Shown: piece by piece, positions 43,746-50,982 of the stretch | How positions within the stretch are numbered: position 1 is the stretch's first letter | Layout: each line of letters opens with the position of its first letter | From: Desulfatitalea alkaliphila | Lineage (GTDB): Bacteria; Desulfobacterota; Desulfobacteria; Desulfobacterales; Desulfosarcinaceae | Reading direction: 5' to 3' | NCBI RefSeq assembly: GCF_022968795.1 | Contig: NZ_JALJRB010000015.1 | Location: 50,362 to 114,361 of the forward strand | DNA length: 64,000 bases | The notes under the pieces: generated by a model | What the model saw: the letters and a program-made list of their open reading frames with translations, nothing else | Databases searched by the model: none | What the model was told of the DNA's origin: nothing | Translations under genes and position numbers: made by a program

Positions 43746-44903
43746 ATGGAGTTTGAACTCACCAAGGAACAAGTACAAATCCAGAAGGCGGTCCGGGACT
43801 TCGTAAAGGGCGAATTCAAAAAGGAGGAGATCAACGATCTGATCGAACGGCATGCCTACCCTGAACGGCTCTGGAAAAAAGCCGCCGAGCTGGGCTTTAT
43901 CGGCATTCACTTTCCCGAGAAGTACTCCGGGCAAGGCACGGGCGTCATGGAAAACATCCTGGTGGCCGAGGAGCTGGCCCGTGGCGACAGCACGGTGGGC
44001 ACCTGCCTGCTGATCGCCGACTTCGCCACCGAGATGATTCTCCATTTCGGCACCGAAGAACAGAAGGCCAAATGGCTACCCAAGGTGGCCGAAGGCGAGT
44101 GCCTTTCCTGCGGCGCCTTCACCGAGGCGGATCACGGCTCGGACATCACCACCGTGGAGACCACGGCGGTACGTGACGGTGATGAGTGGGTCATCAACGG
44201 CACCAAGATCTTCATCACCAACAGCGGGCCGCTGGCCGGATTTTACAATGTGTTGTGCAAAACCAACCCCGATGCTTCGCCGCCCCACCGCGGTTTGAGC
44301 ATCATCTTGGTGGAAGCCGACAATCCCGGTGTCTCCTACCAGGATGTGGGCAAGAAAATGGGCATCACCCTCTCTTACACCGCCGAAGTGGTGTTCAAGG
44401 ATGTGCGCGTGCCGGCCGGCAACCTGATCGGTGAAGAGAACCGGGGATTTTACCAATTGCTCGAATTCTTCGATGAAAGCCGGATCCTGGTGGCCGCCCA
44501 GGCCCTGGGCACCGCCCAGGGCGGCCTGGACCGCGCCCTGGCCTACGTCAAGCAGCGGGAACAGTTCGGCAAGAAGATCGCCCAGTTTCAGGCCACCCAG
44601 CACAAACTGGCCGACATGGCCACCAAGGTCGAGGCGGCCCGGCTGCTCACTTACAAGGCGGCCTGGAACTTCGACCAGGGACGCATCGATCCCAAACTGA
44701 CCTCCATGGCCAAGATGTACGCCGCACGCACCGCGGTGGAGGTGTGCGACGAAGCCATCCAACTGCTCGGCGGTTACGGATACATGGCCGAGTACGAGGT
44801 GGAACGTTTCTATCGGGATGCCAAGATTACTGAGATTTACGAGGGGACCAAGGAGATTCAGAAGAACACCATCGCCAGCGCGCTACTCGGAAAGCTCAAA
44901 TAG
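43746..44903 (+). CDS. Acyl-CoA dehydrogenase
   Basis: 385 residues in the standard FAD acyl-CoA dehydrogenase layout: FTEADHGSD (FAD/substrate loop), FITNSG, a C-terminal QLLGGYGYMAEYEVERFYRD and the catalytic Glu in IYEGTKEIQ. Oxidises a fatty acyl-CoA to the 2-enoyl-CoA and passes electrons to ETF. No ETF gene is next to it; the Hdr-like selenoprotein 2 kb away could receive ETF electrons. AAGGAGG eight bases upstream of the ATG. Preceded by a sigma-54 promoter. Confidence 0.95.
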   Translation: MEFELTKEQVQIQKAVRDFVKGEFKKEEINDLIERHAYPERLWKKAAELGFIGIHFPEKYSGQGTGVMENILVAEELARGDSTVGTCLLIADFATEMILHFGTEEQKAKWLPKVAEGECLSCGAFTEADHGSDITTVETTAVRDGDEWVINGTKIFITNSGPLAGFYNVLCKTNPDASPPHRGLSIILVEADNPGVSYQDVGKKMGITLSYTAEVVFKDVRVPAGNLIGEENRGFYQLLEFFDESRILVAAQALGTAQGGLDRALAYVKQREQFGKKIAQFQATQHKLADMATKVEAARLLTYKAAWNFDQGRIDPKLTSMAKMYAARTAVEVCDEAIQLLGGYGYMAEYEVERFYRDAKITEIYEGTKEIQKNTIASALLGKLK

Positions 44904-44963
44904 TGCGGCGTTAACCGCCCTACCCTCCTTAGCCTGTGCTGCTCCGGAGAGGCGTTAAGCGTC

Positions 44964-44999
44964 GTTTCAGGGTTCCCCCGGGTGGGGGAACCCTGAAAC
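44964..44999. terminator. Strong hairpin after the acyl-CoA dehydrogenase gene
   Basis: A perfect 16-bp stem (GTTTCAGGGTTCCCCC and its complement) with a 4-nt loop, between the convergent dehydrogenase and cold-shock genes. There is no clear T-run, but the stem is very stable in either direction. Confidence 0.7.
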
Positions 45000-45025
45000 G
45001 GTTTGATGCCTTTAGGGAAGAAAAG

Positions 45026-45226
45026 TCAGATCATCACCACATTCACGGCGGCCGGGCCCTTCTGGCCTTGTTCGATGTCAAAGGAAACGCGCGCGCCCTC
45101 CTTCAACGTTCTGAAACCCTCCATCTTGATTCCTGAATGATGAACAAATACATCCGGCCCATTTTCTTGTTCAATGAACCCAAACCCCTTCTTCTCGTTG
45201 AACCACTTTACAATTCCGGTTGCCAT
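45026..45226 (-). CDS. Cold-shock-domain protein (CspA family)
   Basis: 66 residues with both RNA-binding motifs, GFGFI and DVFVHHSGI. Small OB-fold RNA chaperone. The 220-bp stretch upstream holds no other gene and probably contains its promoter and leader; I see no defined cold-shock element. Confidence 0.95.
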   Translation of the reverse strand: MATGIVKWFNEKKGFGFIEQENGPDVFVHHSGIKMEGFRTLKEGARVSFDIEQGQKGPAAVNVVMI

Positions 45227-45447
45227 GCTACCTTACTTCCTTTTTCCTGAAGTTGCCATCACCAGCGCCGGCATCGACGCTCTGCGGCACAAATTGCGCC
45301 TCCGACGCTTTGCCGCCCCCCTGGTCGGCGGACGGGATTCATTTGTTAAATGAAGCATAACCCCGCCTTTGCCTGAAATCAAGTCAATAAGTCACATTTT
45401 TGGCATAAATGTGGCTGTTTTTCCGGATGCCTTTTCAATGGCCCGGC

Positions 45448-45750
45448 TCAGCTCTTGCGAACCGGGCCATCAGCACTGACAGGGCGGCCATCGATACGGA
45501 GCACCGGCTCCCCTTGCTCGGCGGCCAGGGTGACCTTGACCTCTGAATGACCTGCCAACGCCGTGTAGCGGCTGCGCAACAGCCCGAAATCGTAACGGGT
45601 GAGAGCTTGACGCGTCAGTTCGACGATGTTTTCGGACACGGTTATGTCGCCACCGGGACGCAAACAGGCCGCCAATGCACGGTTGTACAACCGCTTCAAT
45701 TCGGTCTCGATGCAGTGTCCGGACAGGTCCAGGGTCAATATCAAATCCAT
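45448..45750 (-). CDS. Small conserved-looking protein, function unknown
   Basis: About 100 residues, opening MDLILTLDLSGHCIETELKR, with a mixed alpha/beta pattern and no recognised motif. The start at 45750 avoids overlap with the zinc-ribbon gene upstream, though no strong ribosome-binding site is visible. Probably in an operon with the zinc-ribbon and NifX-like genes (33 bp gap). Near its stop is a TGGCCCGG/CCGGGCCA hairpin that may terminate the operon. Confidence 0.5.
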   Translation of the reverse strand: MDLILTLDLSGHCIETELKRLYNRALAACLRPGGDITVSENIVELTRQALTRYDFGLLRSRYTALAGHSEVKVTLAAEQGEPVLRIDGRPVSADGPVRKS

Positions 45751-45782
45751 TGGCGCCCCCCCGTCCGCCGACGCATCATCGC

Positions 45783-46007
45783 CTATTTCCGCACCATGGC
45801 TGTGCCGCATTGGGGACATTGGGTCTGGGGGCACGGTATCCCGCGCTGATGGGCCGTTTCATGGCCACACTGAGGGCAAACGCACTGACCACCGGGGCCG
45901 GCGGCAAATCCACCTCCGCCGCGTCCGCGACCGGCGCCGCTGGCCTGTCCGGAACCTTTTTGTCCACGGCCGCCACCCGAGCGGCCACCACCACCTTTAC
46001 CGTTCAT
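45783..46007 (-). CDS. Gly-rich protein with C-terminal zinc ribbon
   Basis: 74 residues: a Gly/Arg/Ser-rich N-terminal half (residues 1-40) and a tail with CVCPQCGHE and CPQCGTAM, two CXXC knuckles that should bind zinc or an Fe-S cluster. It overlaps the end of the NifX-like gene by 11 bp. Small Cys-rich proteins of this kind commonly accompany NifX/NafY-like genes in anaerobes; the joint role is unknown. GGGGAGG upstream of the ATG at 46007 supports the start. Confidence 0.7.
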   Translation of the reverse strand: MNGKGGGGRSGGGRGQKGSGQASGAGRGRGGGGFAAGPGGQCVCPQCGHETAHQRGIPCPQTQCPQCGTAMVRK

Positions 46008-46413
46008 CGCCGCCACCTCCCCTTGAAAGTGTGTGCACCGCGGCAGGGTCGGCGGTGTACTGCCTCCCGGCGCAACGATTGCCATGTCCGGGCATGGCAT
46101 AGCCGGCTTCCATAACGCGGCCCTCCAGCCAGGCCCGGGTCACATCCTGCAGATCACCGGCCACAAAGGCAACCACCTGGATGCCATGGGCCGTGACGAT
46201 GGCTTGCAAAGGACGCGATATCGCACCGCAAATCAAAGTGCCAACCCCCCACTCCACCAGGCAGAACACCTTGCCCACCGCCGTTTGATCCTCAAAACAC
46301 TCACGCCGCTGGCAAATAATACGCCCGGAAACCACTTCCACCACCTGGGCGTGGTGGGAGGTATCGAACAACGGCGCGATTCGATCATTCCAGATGGCAA
46401 AGGCCGCTTTCAT
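45997..46413 (-). CDS. NifX/NafY-like dinitrogenase cofactor-type domain protein
   Basis: 138 residues; begins MKAAFAIWNDRIAPLFDTS, the typical opening of the NifX/NifB-C superfamily (compare VAVPxxDGRxxxxFxxA), followed by a ribonuclease-H-like core (VGTLICGAISRP, GIQVVAFVAGD). In nitrogenase-free contexts these proteins bind small metal clusters. Its tail is longer than usual and overlaps the zinc-ribbon gene. Confidence 0.78.
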   Translation of the reverse strand: MKAAFAIWNDRIAPLFDTSHHAQVVEVVSGRIICQRRECFEDQTAVGKVFCLVEWGVGTLICGAISRPLQAIVTAHGIQVVAFVAGDLQDVTRAWLEGRVMEAGYAMPGHGNRCAGRQYTADPAAVHTLSRGGGGDER

Positions 46414-46476
46414 GGCACCTGGTCCATTCCCACCGCAGGCCCTCGGTCACGGGGCGTCAAAATGAGCGTCATCCGG

Positions 46477-46839
46477 TTATTTGATTCTCCTGAGGCGGTG
46501 CCGGCCGGTGCGCCACTGGTCCAACTGCCGAATCTGATCGGCCAGCTCCAGGCATTCCAGGCGAAAACAGCGCACATCGCCGGCTCGACCCGGATCGATG
46601 TTGTCGGCGAAGTAGTGGAAAATGGTGTTGTCGATTCCCCTGGTCATGTCGATCAGCATGGTCCCCAGCCGACTGGCGGTGCTGTGGTACTCGCCCACAT
46701 CCACCGGCCCGTTGTTGATGCGGCCGACAAGCCGTTTGATCTCCCGATAGGTTTCCCGGTGCGCCCCGATCGCTTGCACAGAGCCGACCAGATCTGCTTC
46801 CCGTTTTCTTTTCAATTCATCGAGGGTGAGTAGTTCCAT
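46477..46839 (-). CDS. Helical protein of unknown function
   Basis: 120 residues, mostly charged helices (LDELKRKREADL; YREIKRLVGRI). No motif recognised. It lies 70 bp downstream of the selenoprotein gene on the same strand, behind a hairpin. A good AGGGAGGG-type ribosome-binding site precedes the ATG. Confidence 0.6.
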   Translation of the reverse strand: MELLTLDELKRKREADLVGSVQAIGAHRETYREIKRLVGRINNGPVDVGEYHSTASRLGTMLIDMTRGIDNTIFHYFADNIDPGRAGDVRCFRLECLELADQIRQLDQWRTGRHRLRRIK

Positions 46840-46871
46840 AATACGCCCTCCCTCCCTGAGTTGAATACCTT

Positions 46872-46905
46872 AGGGCGTCCGCTCCCGGTCGGGAACGGAC
46901 GCCCT
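46872..46905. terminator. Hairpin after the selenoprotein gene
   Basis: A perfect 10-bp stem (AGGGCGTCCG and its complement) with a GC-rich 14-nt loop that can extend the pairing, just past the selenoprotein stop codon. No T-run. Confidence 0.5.
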
Positions 46906-46909
46906 TGTT

Positions 46910-48229
46910 CTACATCGCCGATTCGGGATGGAATACGTTGACCTCTTTCAGATCGTCATGCAGGTACTCCCTCTCGTTGGGGCCCAGAATACCCAAGGAG
47001 AGGCAGATCAGCGTCCACAAATGGACCACGCCGTAACCCCCGCCGTAATGCTCGCTCAACTCATGAATCTGCGCGTGGCAGTTGTGGCAACCCGCGATGC
47101 AATAATCGGCGCCGGTGACCTGGATCTGCTCATCCTTCAAACGACCGTATTCGAGCCGTTGCTCTTTGTAGCCGGATTGCAGAAACCCACCGCCACCGCC
47201 ACAGCAGAAGTTGTTGGAGCGATTGGGTGTCATGTCGATGAAATTCTCCTCGCCGACCACCGCCTTGACCACATAGCGCAGGTCTTCGGCAATGGGATCG
47301 CCATAGCTCTTACGTACGATCTGGCATGGATCCTGGACGGTGAACTTGACCTTCAAATCCTTGTTCCAGTCGGAATTGACTTTCAGTTTGCCTTCCCGGA
47401 TCCACTTGGCATAATATTCGTAGATATTTTTCACTTCGCACTTGTGTTCAATATTGAACTTTTTCAGTCCATACAGGACTGAGAAGGTTACGTGCCCTCA
47501 CTCCGTGTTGAGATAAATGGGACACCCCAAATCGTCGGCCTGCTTGACGGTGGTGGTGGTCAGGTGTTTCCAGGCATCGTCGTCTGCCAGGAACATACAG
47601 TAGTTCTCGCCCCCCCAACCCTTCGAACCATAAGTCCAGTCGGCGCCGGCCAAATGCAGGATCTTCCACAGGGGCACCATTTCATCCGGTTCGGTCACCG
47701 GTTCGCGGGAGTTCTGGTTGAGAAAGAATTCCGCTCCCTGCTTGTCGATGGGCGCTTCCATATCGGCGAATTCCGGTTGGGCCTCGCGATACTCATCCAA
47801 CACATCCTGCACCACGAACTCGAAATCCTCGGGCGAGGTGCCCATGGCGCTGCAGCTGTCGTTGCGCAAGGCCATGTCGCAGGAGCCCAAAATCCCCTTG
47901 GGCCGCTCCTCCCGGGGCCACAATGCCCGGGCGTTGTACACCAGTTGGGGAATGTTGATCTGCATGGGGCATACATAGATGCAGCGTTGGCACATGGAGC
48001 ACATCCAGACCCATTCGCTCTTTCTGATCTCCTCATCCATCCCTAGCGCCGCCATACGCAGGAATTTGCGCGGATCCATGTTCTCCAGCCCCGTCGCCGG
48101 ACACCCCGAGGAACAGGCCCCGCATGTCAGACACAGGTTCAGGTTGCCACCTTCGGGCAGCAGCTCCTTCACCTTCTCCAGGAACGTGGTTTTACGTTCC
48201 GCACCCAGTTTGATTGGTTGCTCGGCCAT
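46910..48229 (-). CDS. HdrC/HdrB-like Fe-S oxidoreductase, probable selenoprotein (Sec at residue 244)
   Basis: 439 residues if the in-frame UGA at 47500-47498 is read as selenocysteine. Two 4Fe-4S motifs (Cys33, 36, 39, 43 and Cys77, 80, 83, 87) form an HdrC-like ferredoxin domain. A first CCG-like domain contains the segment LNTE-Sec-GHVTF; relatives have Cys in that place (the ECGH motif). A second CCG domain has C302-X39-C342C343-X37-C381-X2-C384 (CCGGGGG), the HdrB-type non-cubane cluster site. Both halves are in the same frame with no other stop, and a SECIS-like hairpin follows the UGA. Likely passes electrons between ETF or ferredoxin-type donors and the quinone pool in fatty-acid oxidation. 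An ordinary gene caller would split it in two. Confidence 0.85.
47464..47482 (-). promoter_or_regulatory. SECIS-like stem-loop 15 nt after the in-frame UGA
   Basis: In the mRNA sense, a perfect 7-bp stem (TCAGTCC with GGACTGA) closes a TGTAT loop, with G among the first two loop bases. The loop begins 22 nt after the UGA, within the window usual for bacterial SECIS elements. Confidence 0.72.
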
Positions 48230-48650
48230 AGGCAAACACCCTCCTTGGTTGAAATCGACATAAAACAAACAGTGATGGTTGAACCGGCGGTGCCGGAAAC
48301 GCTTTGCCCCGGCCGCGTCAGACGCAGGCCAAAGGCGGCGACACCGGGCGGTGGTTGTTGCAACACATCAAGCCACCTGTACCTGTCCATGGTGTTTAGC
48401 ATTCAATGTGCCAACCGAAAGAAGGGGGGTAAAGACAATGAAAGGGAGGATGAAAAAGAATTGCCGGGATTGGCCGGCCGGCCATGACAATCCCTGCCGA
48501 ACAGCTGATTTTATTTAATTATCGACAGGCCGCCATCGTATCGCAAAGACGCACAGAGTGCGGCTGCCGCAGCACCCGGTCGATGGCCGCGTCCCATCGG
48601 GGCCGGGAAAATGGTGCCGGCCACCTACCACATCCGTGCACAATGCATGA
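48230..48650. other. Leader and regulatory region of the selenoprotein gene
   Basis: About 420 bp between two leftward genes. It holds the -24/-12 promoter at 48398-48413 and AAGGAGGG before the ATG at 48229. A TGTTGCAACA palindrome is at 48356, downstream of the expected transcript start. Nothing else recognised. Confidence 0.6.
48398..48413 (-). promoter_or_regulatory. Sigma-54 promoter of the Hdr-like selenoprotein gene
   Basis: On the minus strand TGGCAC-N5-ATGCT; GG and GC have the correct 10-bp gap, with one mismatch in the -12 box. It would give a leader of about 155 nt. The sigma-54 activator gene lies directly upstream. Confidence 0.65.
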
Positions 48651-50012
48651 TTATCGTCGCCGCCCACGCCCGTCGCGGTCCGGCACGACAATGCCATGGG
48701 CCTTGATTTTGCGGTAGAGGGTAGCCACATCGATGCCCAGTTCCGCCGCGGCCATCTTGCGATTGCCGCTATGGGCGGCCAGGGCGTCGCTGATGAAACG
48801 GCGCTCCATGGCCTGCAAATTGCGCACGCCGAACCCCCGGCCGGCGGCGCCGCCTGCATCCTGAAATTCGGGCGGCAGATGGTGCGGCTCAATCAAACCC
48901 CCGCGGCAAAGGACGAACGCCTGCTCGATGATGTTCTCCAGCTCGCGCACATTGCCCGGAAATCCATGGGCCATCAAGCGCGCCGCCACCTCGGGGGCTA
49001 CTCCGGCGATGTCCTTGTTCTGCAATCGATTGAATTTGTTGATGAAGTGATCGATCAGCAGTGGAATGTCCTCGCGCCGTTCCTTAAGCGGCGGCAACAC
49101 CATGTGCACCACGCGAATGCGGTAATAAAGGTCTTCGCGGAAGCGCCCCTCGCGTACCAAATTGGCAAGATCCTTGTTGGTGGCCGCCAGCACGCGGATG
49201 TCCACCGGTATGGCCCGGGCAGCGCCCAGCGGCTCCACCTGGCGCTCCTGCAAAACCCGCAACAGTCGCATCTGCATGGCCGGCGAAATATCGCCGATCT
49301 CATCGAGCAGGATGGTGCCCCCATCGGCGCGCTCGAACCGGCCCACCCGATCGCGCCGGGCGTCGGTAAATGCGCCGGCCTTGTGACCGAACAACTCGCT
49401 CTCCAGCAGGGCATCGGGCAAGGCAGCACAGTTGACCGCCACGAATCGTTTCTCCCGGCGCGGCGACAAGTTGTGGATCGCCCTGGCGACCAACTCCTTG
49501 CCGGTGCCGCTGGCCCCTTCGATGAGCACCGTGCTGCCGCTGTCGGCAATGCGCGGCAACACTTTGAACAACTGCATCATGGCGCTGCCCTGGCCGACGA
49601 TGTCCTCGAAGGTGTAGCGCCGTTCCAAGGCCTTCTGCAACTGCTCCACCTGGCTCAGGTCCTGGAACGATTCAACCCCGCCGATCATTCGCCCGGCACC
49701 GTCCCGCAAAATGGCAGTGGAAATGCGAATCGGCACCCTGTGCCCCTGGTTGTTTACGATATGGGCCGTGGCATTGACCACCGGTTGTTCCGTATCGAAT
49801 GTGCGCCGCAAGGCACACGCATTCTCACAAATGCTGGCATGGAACACGTCACAGCAGGCTTTGCCCATTGCCTCGCCACGGGACACACCCGTAATGCGCT
49901 CTGCGGCACGATTGAAGGCCGTTATGCGCCAATCCATATCCACCGTGAACACCCCTTCGTTGAGGGCGTCCAGGATCACGTCTCGCTGCTGGGCGGCCTT
50001 GTCGCGCGCCAT
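48651..50012 (-). CDS. Sigma-54-dependent activator with PAS domain and GAFTDA loop
   Basis: 453 residues: a PAS sensor at about 8-125 (ALNEGVFTVDMDWRITAFN, with several Cys: KACCDVF, CENAC), an AAA+ domain at about 135-370 with GASGTGKE and LLDEIGDI, and a Fis-type helix-turn-helix (RKMAAAELGIDVATLY). The sigma-54 contact loop reads GAFTDA instead of GAFTGA, which may change promoter preference. It lies between two -24/-12 promoters, for the selenoprotein (leftward) and the flavin-binding protein (rightward), so it may control both. The PAS Cys cluster suggests redox sensing. Confidence 0.92.
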   Translation of the reverse strand: MARDKAAQQRDVILDALNEGVFTVDMDWRITAFNRAAERITGVSRGEAMGKACCDVFHASICENACALRRTFDTEQPVVNATAHIVNNQGHRVPIRISTAILRDGAGRMIGGVESFQDLSQVEQLQKALERRYTFEDIVGQGSAMMQLFKVLPRIADSGSTVLIEGASGTGKELVARAIHNLSPRREKRFVAVNCAALPDALLESELFGHKAGAFTDARRDRVGRFERADGGTILLDEIGDISPAMQMRLLRVLQERQVEPLGAARAIPVDIRVLAATNKDLANLVREGRFREDLYYRIRVVHMVLPPLKERREDIPLLIDHFINKFNRLQNKDIAGVAPEVAARLMAHGFPGNVRELENIIEQAFVLCRGGLIEPHHLPPEFQDAGGAAGRGFGVRNLQAMERRFISDALAAHSGNRKMAAAELGIDVATLYRKIKAHGIVVPDRDGRGRRR

Positions 50013-50026
50013 AACGGCCTTCTTTC

Positions 50027-50038
50027 TGCATTAATGCA
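50027..50038. promoter_or_regulatory. Palindromic operator candidate TGCATTAATGCA
   Basis: A perfect 12-bp palindrome 15 bp upstream of the activator start and about 230 bp upstream of the rightward sigma-54 promoter; related TTGCA half sites follow within 50 bp. It could serve autoregulation and activation. Confidence 0.4.
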
Positions 50039-50264
50039 TTTTGCAATGTATTAACCACCATCGTATTGCACATTGCACGATTATCCGCAACCCTCTACGC
50101 GCCGCCACCGATCCTTTTCACTACGCGTGGGTCCTGCCCGAACCGCAGCAACCGAACCGCCACCGCGGCGACTAAGCCGGTTACGCCCATTCGCATGAGC
50201 CCCCCTCATAGAACCGCTCGAAGAACACCGCCGTTTCACAGCAACCACTCACCCATCCGTTTTT

Positions 50265-50280
50265 TGGCATATCCGTTGCT
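50265..50280 (+). promoter_or_regulatory. Sigma-54 promoter of the flavin-binding protein gene
   Basis: TGGCAT-N5-TTGCT, the same form as the acyl-CoA dehydrogenase promoter, about 204 bp before the ATG at 50484. Confidence 0.72.
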
Positions 50281-50483
50281 GTCTGTATACGATGCGGCAA
50301 TAGGCCACCCGGGCAGATCGGCGATCCGTACCACTGCCCAAGAATAGCCAACGGCAGGACCGGATCCCCCCGATCGGGTTTACGAAAACCGCGGCAGTCG
50401 CTATGATGGCGTTGCCGCCCATTGCCGCCATCTCAACCCGGCCGGTACAAACCGGCCCAACGCGACCACCAAAGGAGTATTTC

Positions 50484-50894
50484 ATGGCCAAAATGACCGA
50501 ACGCATGCAGGAGTTGTTCAAGAAAGTTCCCGCCGCCGTACTTTGCACGGCAACCAACGACGGTTCGCCCAATGGCGTGCCCGTAGGGGCCAAGCGGCTC
50601 ATCGATGCCGAAACCGTCCTCATATCGGATCAGTTCCTCAACAAAACCCTGGCCAACATGAAAAGCAATCCGCGCGTCGCGCTCACTTTCTGGGAGGGTC
50701 ACGAAGGCTATCAGCTCAAGGGCACCGTCACCATCGAGACCACCGGGCCGCGTTTCGAGGAGACCAGCCGCTGGATCGAAGAGCGCAGCACCCAATCCGG
50801 CAACCCCCTTAAATGCAAGGGGGTGGTCATCCTGAAAATCGATGAAATCTACGGCGTGGCGCCCGGACCCGGCGCCGGTAAGAAACTGTCCTGA
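50484..50894 (+). CDS. Pyridoxamine-5'-phosphate-oxidase-like FMN-binding protein
   Basis: 136 residues with the split-barrel flavin fold pattern: VPAAVLCTATNDGSPNGVPV near the N-terminus, then NPRVALTFWEG and the C-terminal VVILKIDEIYGVAPG. Such small proteins bind FMN or F420 and reduce or sense small molecules. First gene of a rightward unit with the MBL-fold gene 88 bp downstream. AAAGGAG before the ATG. Confidence 0.85.
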   Translation: MAKMTERMQELFKKVPAAVLCTATNDGSPNGVPVGAKRLIDAETVLISDQFLNKTLANMKSNPRVALTFWEGHEGYQLKGTVTIETTGPRFEETSRWIEERSTQSGNPLKCKGVVILKIDEIYGVAPGPGAGKKLS

Positions 50895-50982
50895 TTCGCA
50901 ACCGGCCGGGGATTGTTCGACCTTCGCGGCACAATACCGGGAACGATCCCCGGCCGCCATCCTTCATCAAAGGAGACCCGCC

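Larger units (their letters stand above)
50013..50483. other. Divergent regulatory region
   Basis: 470 bp between the activator gene and the flavin-binding protein gene. Contains the palindrome at 50027, several TTGCA-type half sites up to 50090, and the sigma-54 promoter at 50265. No gene seen. Confidence 0.6.

Noticed and set aside
46910..47434. HdrB-like 174-residue protein as a separate gene
   Set aside because: It would start at a GTG inside a conserved domain without ribosome-binding site, and it is in frame with the upstream half through the UGA.
47448..47669. Small leftward gene across the selenoprotein UGA
   Set aside because: It is in another frame of the selenoprotein gene, with no motif; the joined frame explains the conserved residues on both sides.
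48356..48365. TGTTGCAACA palindrome as activator site for the selenoprotein promoter
   Set aside because: It lies downstream of the expected transcript start, where an enhancer-type site is not expected; too short to support another role.
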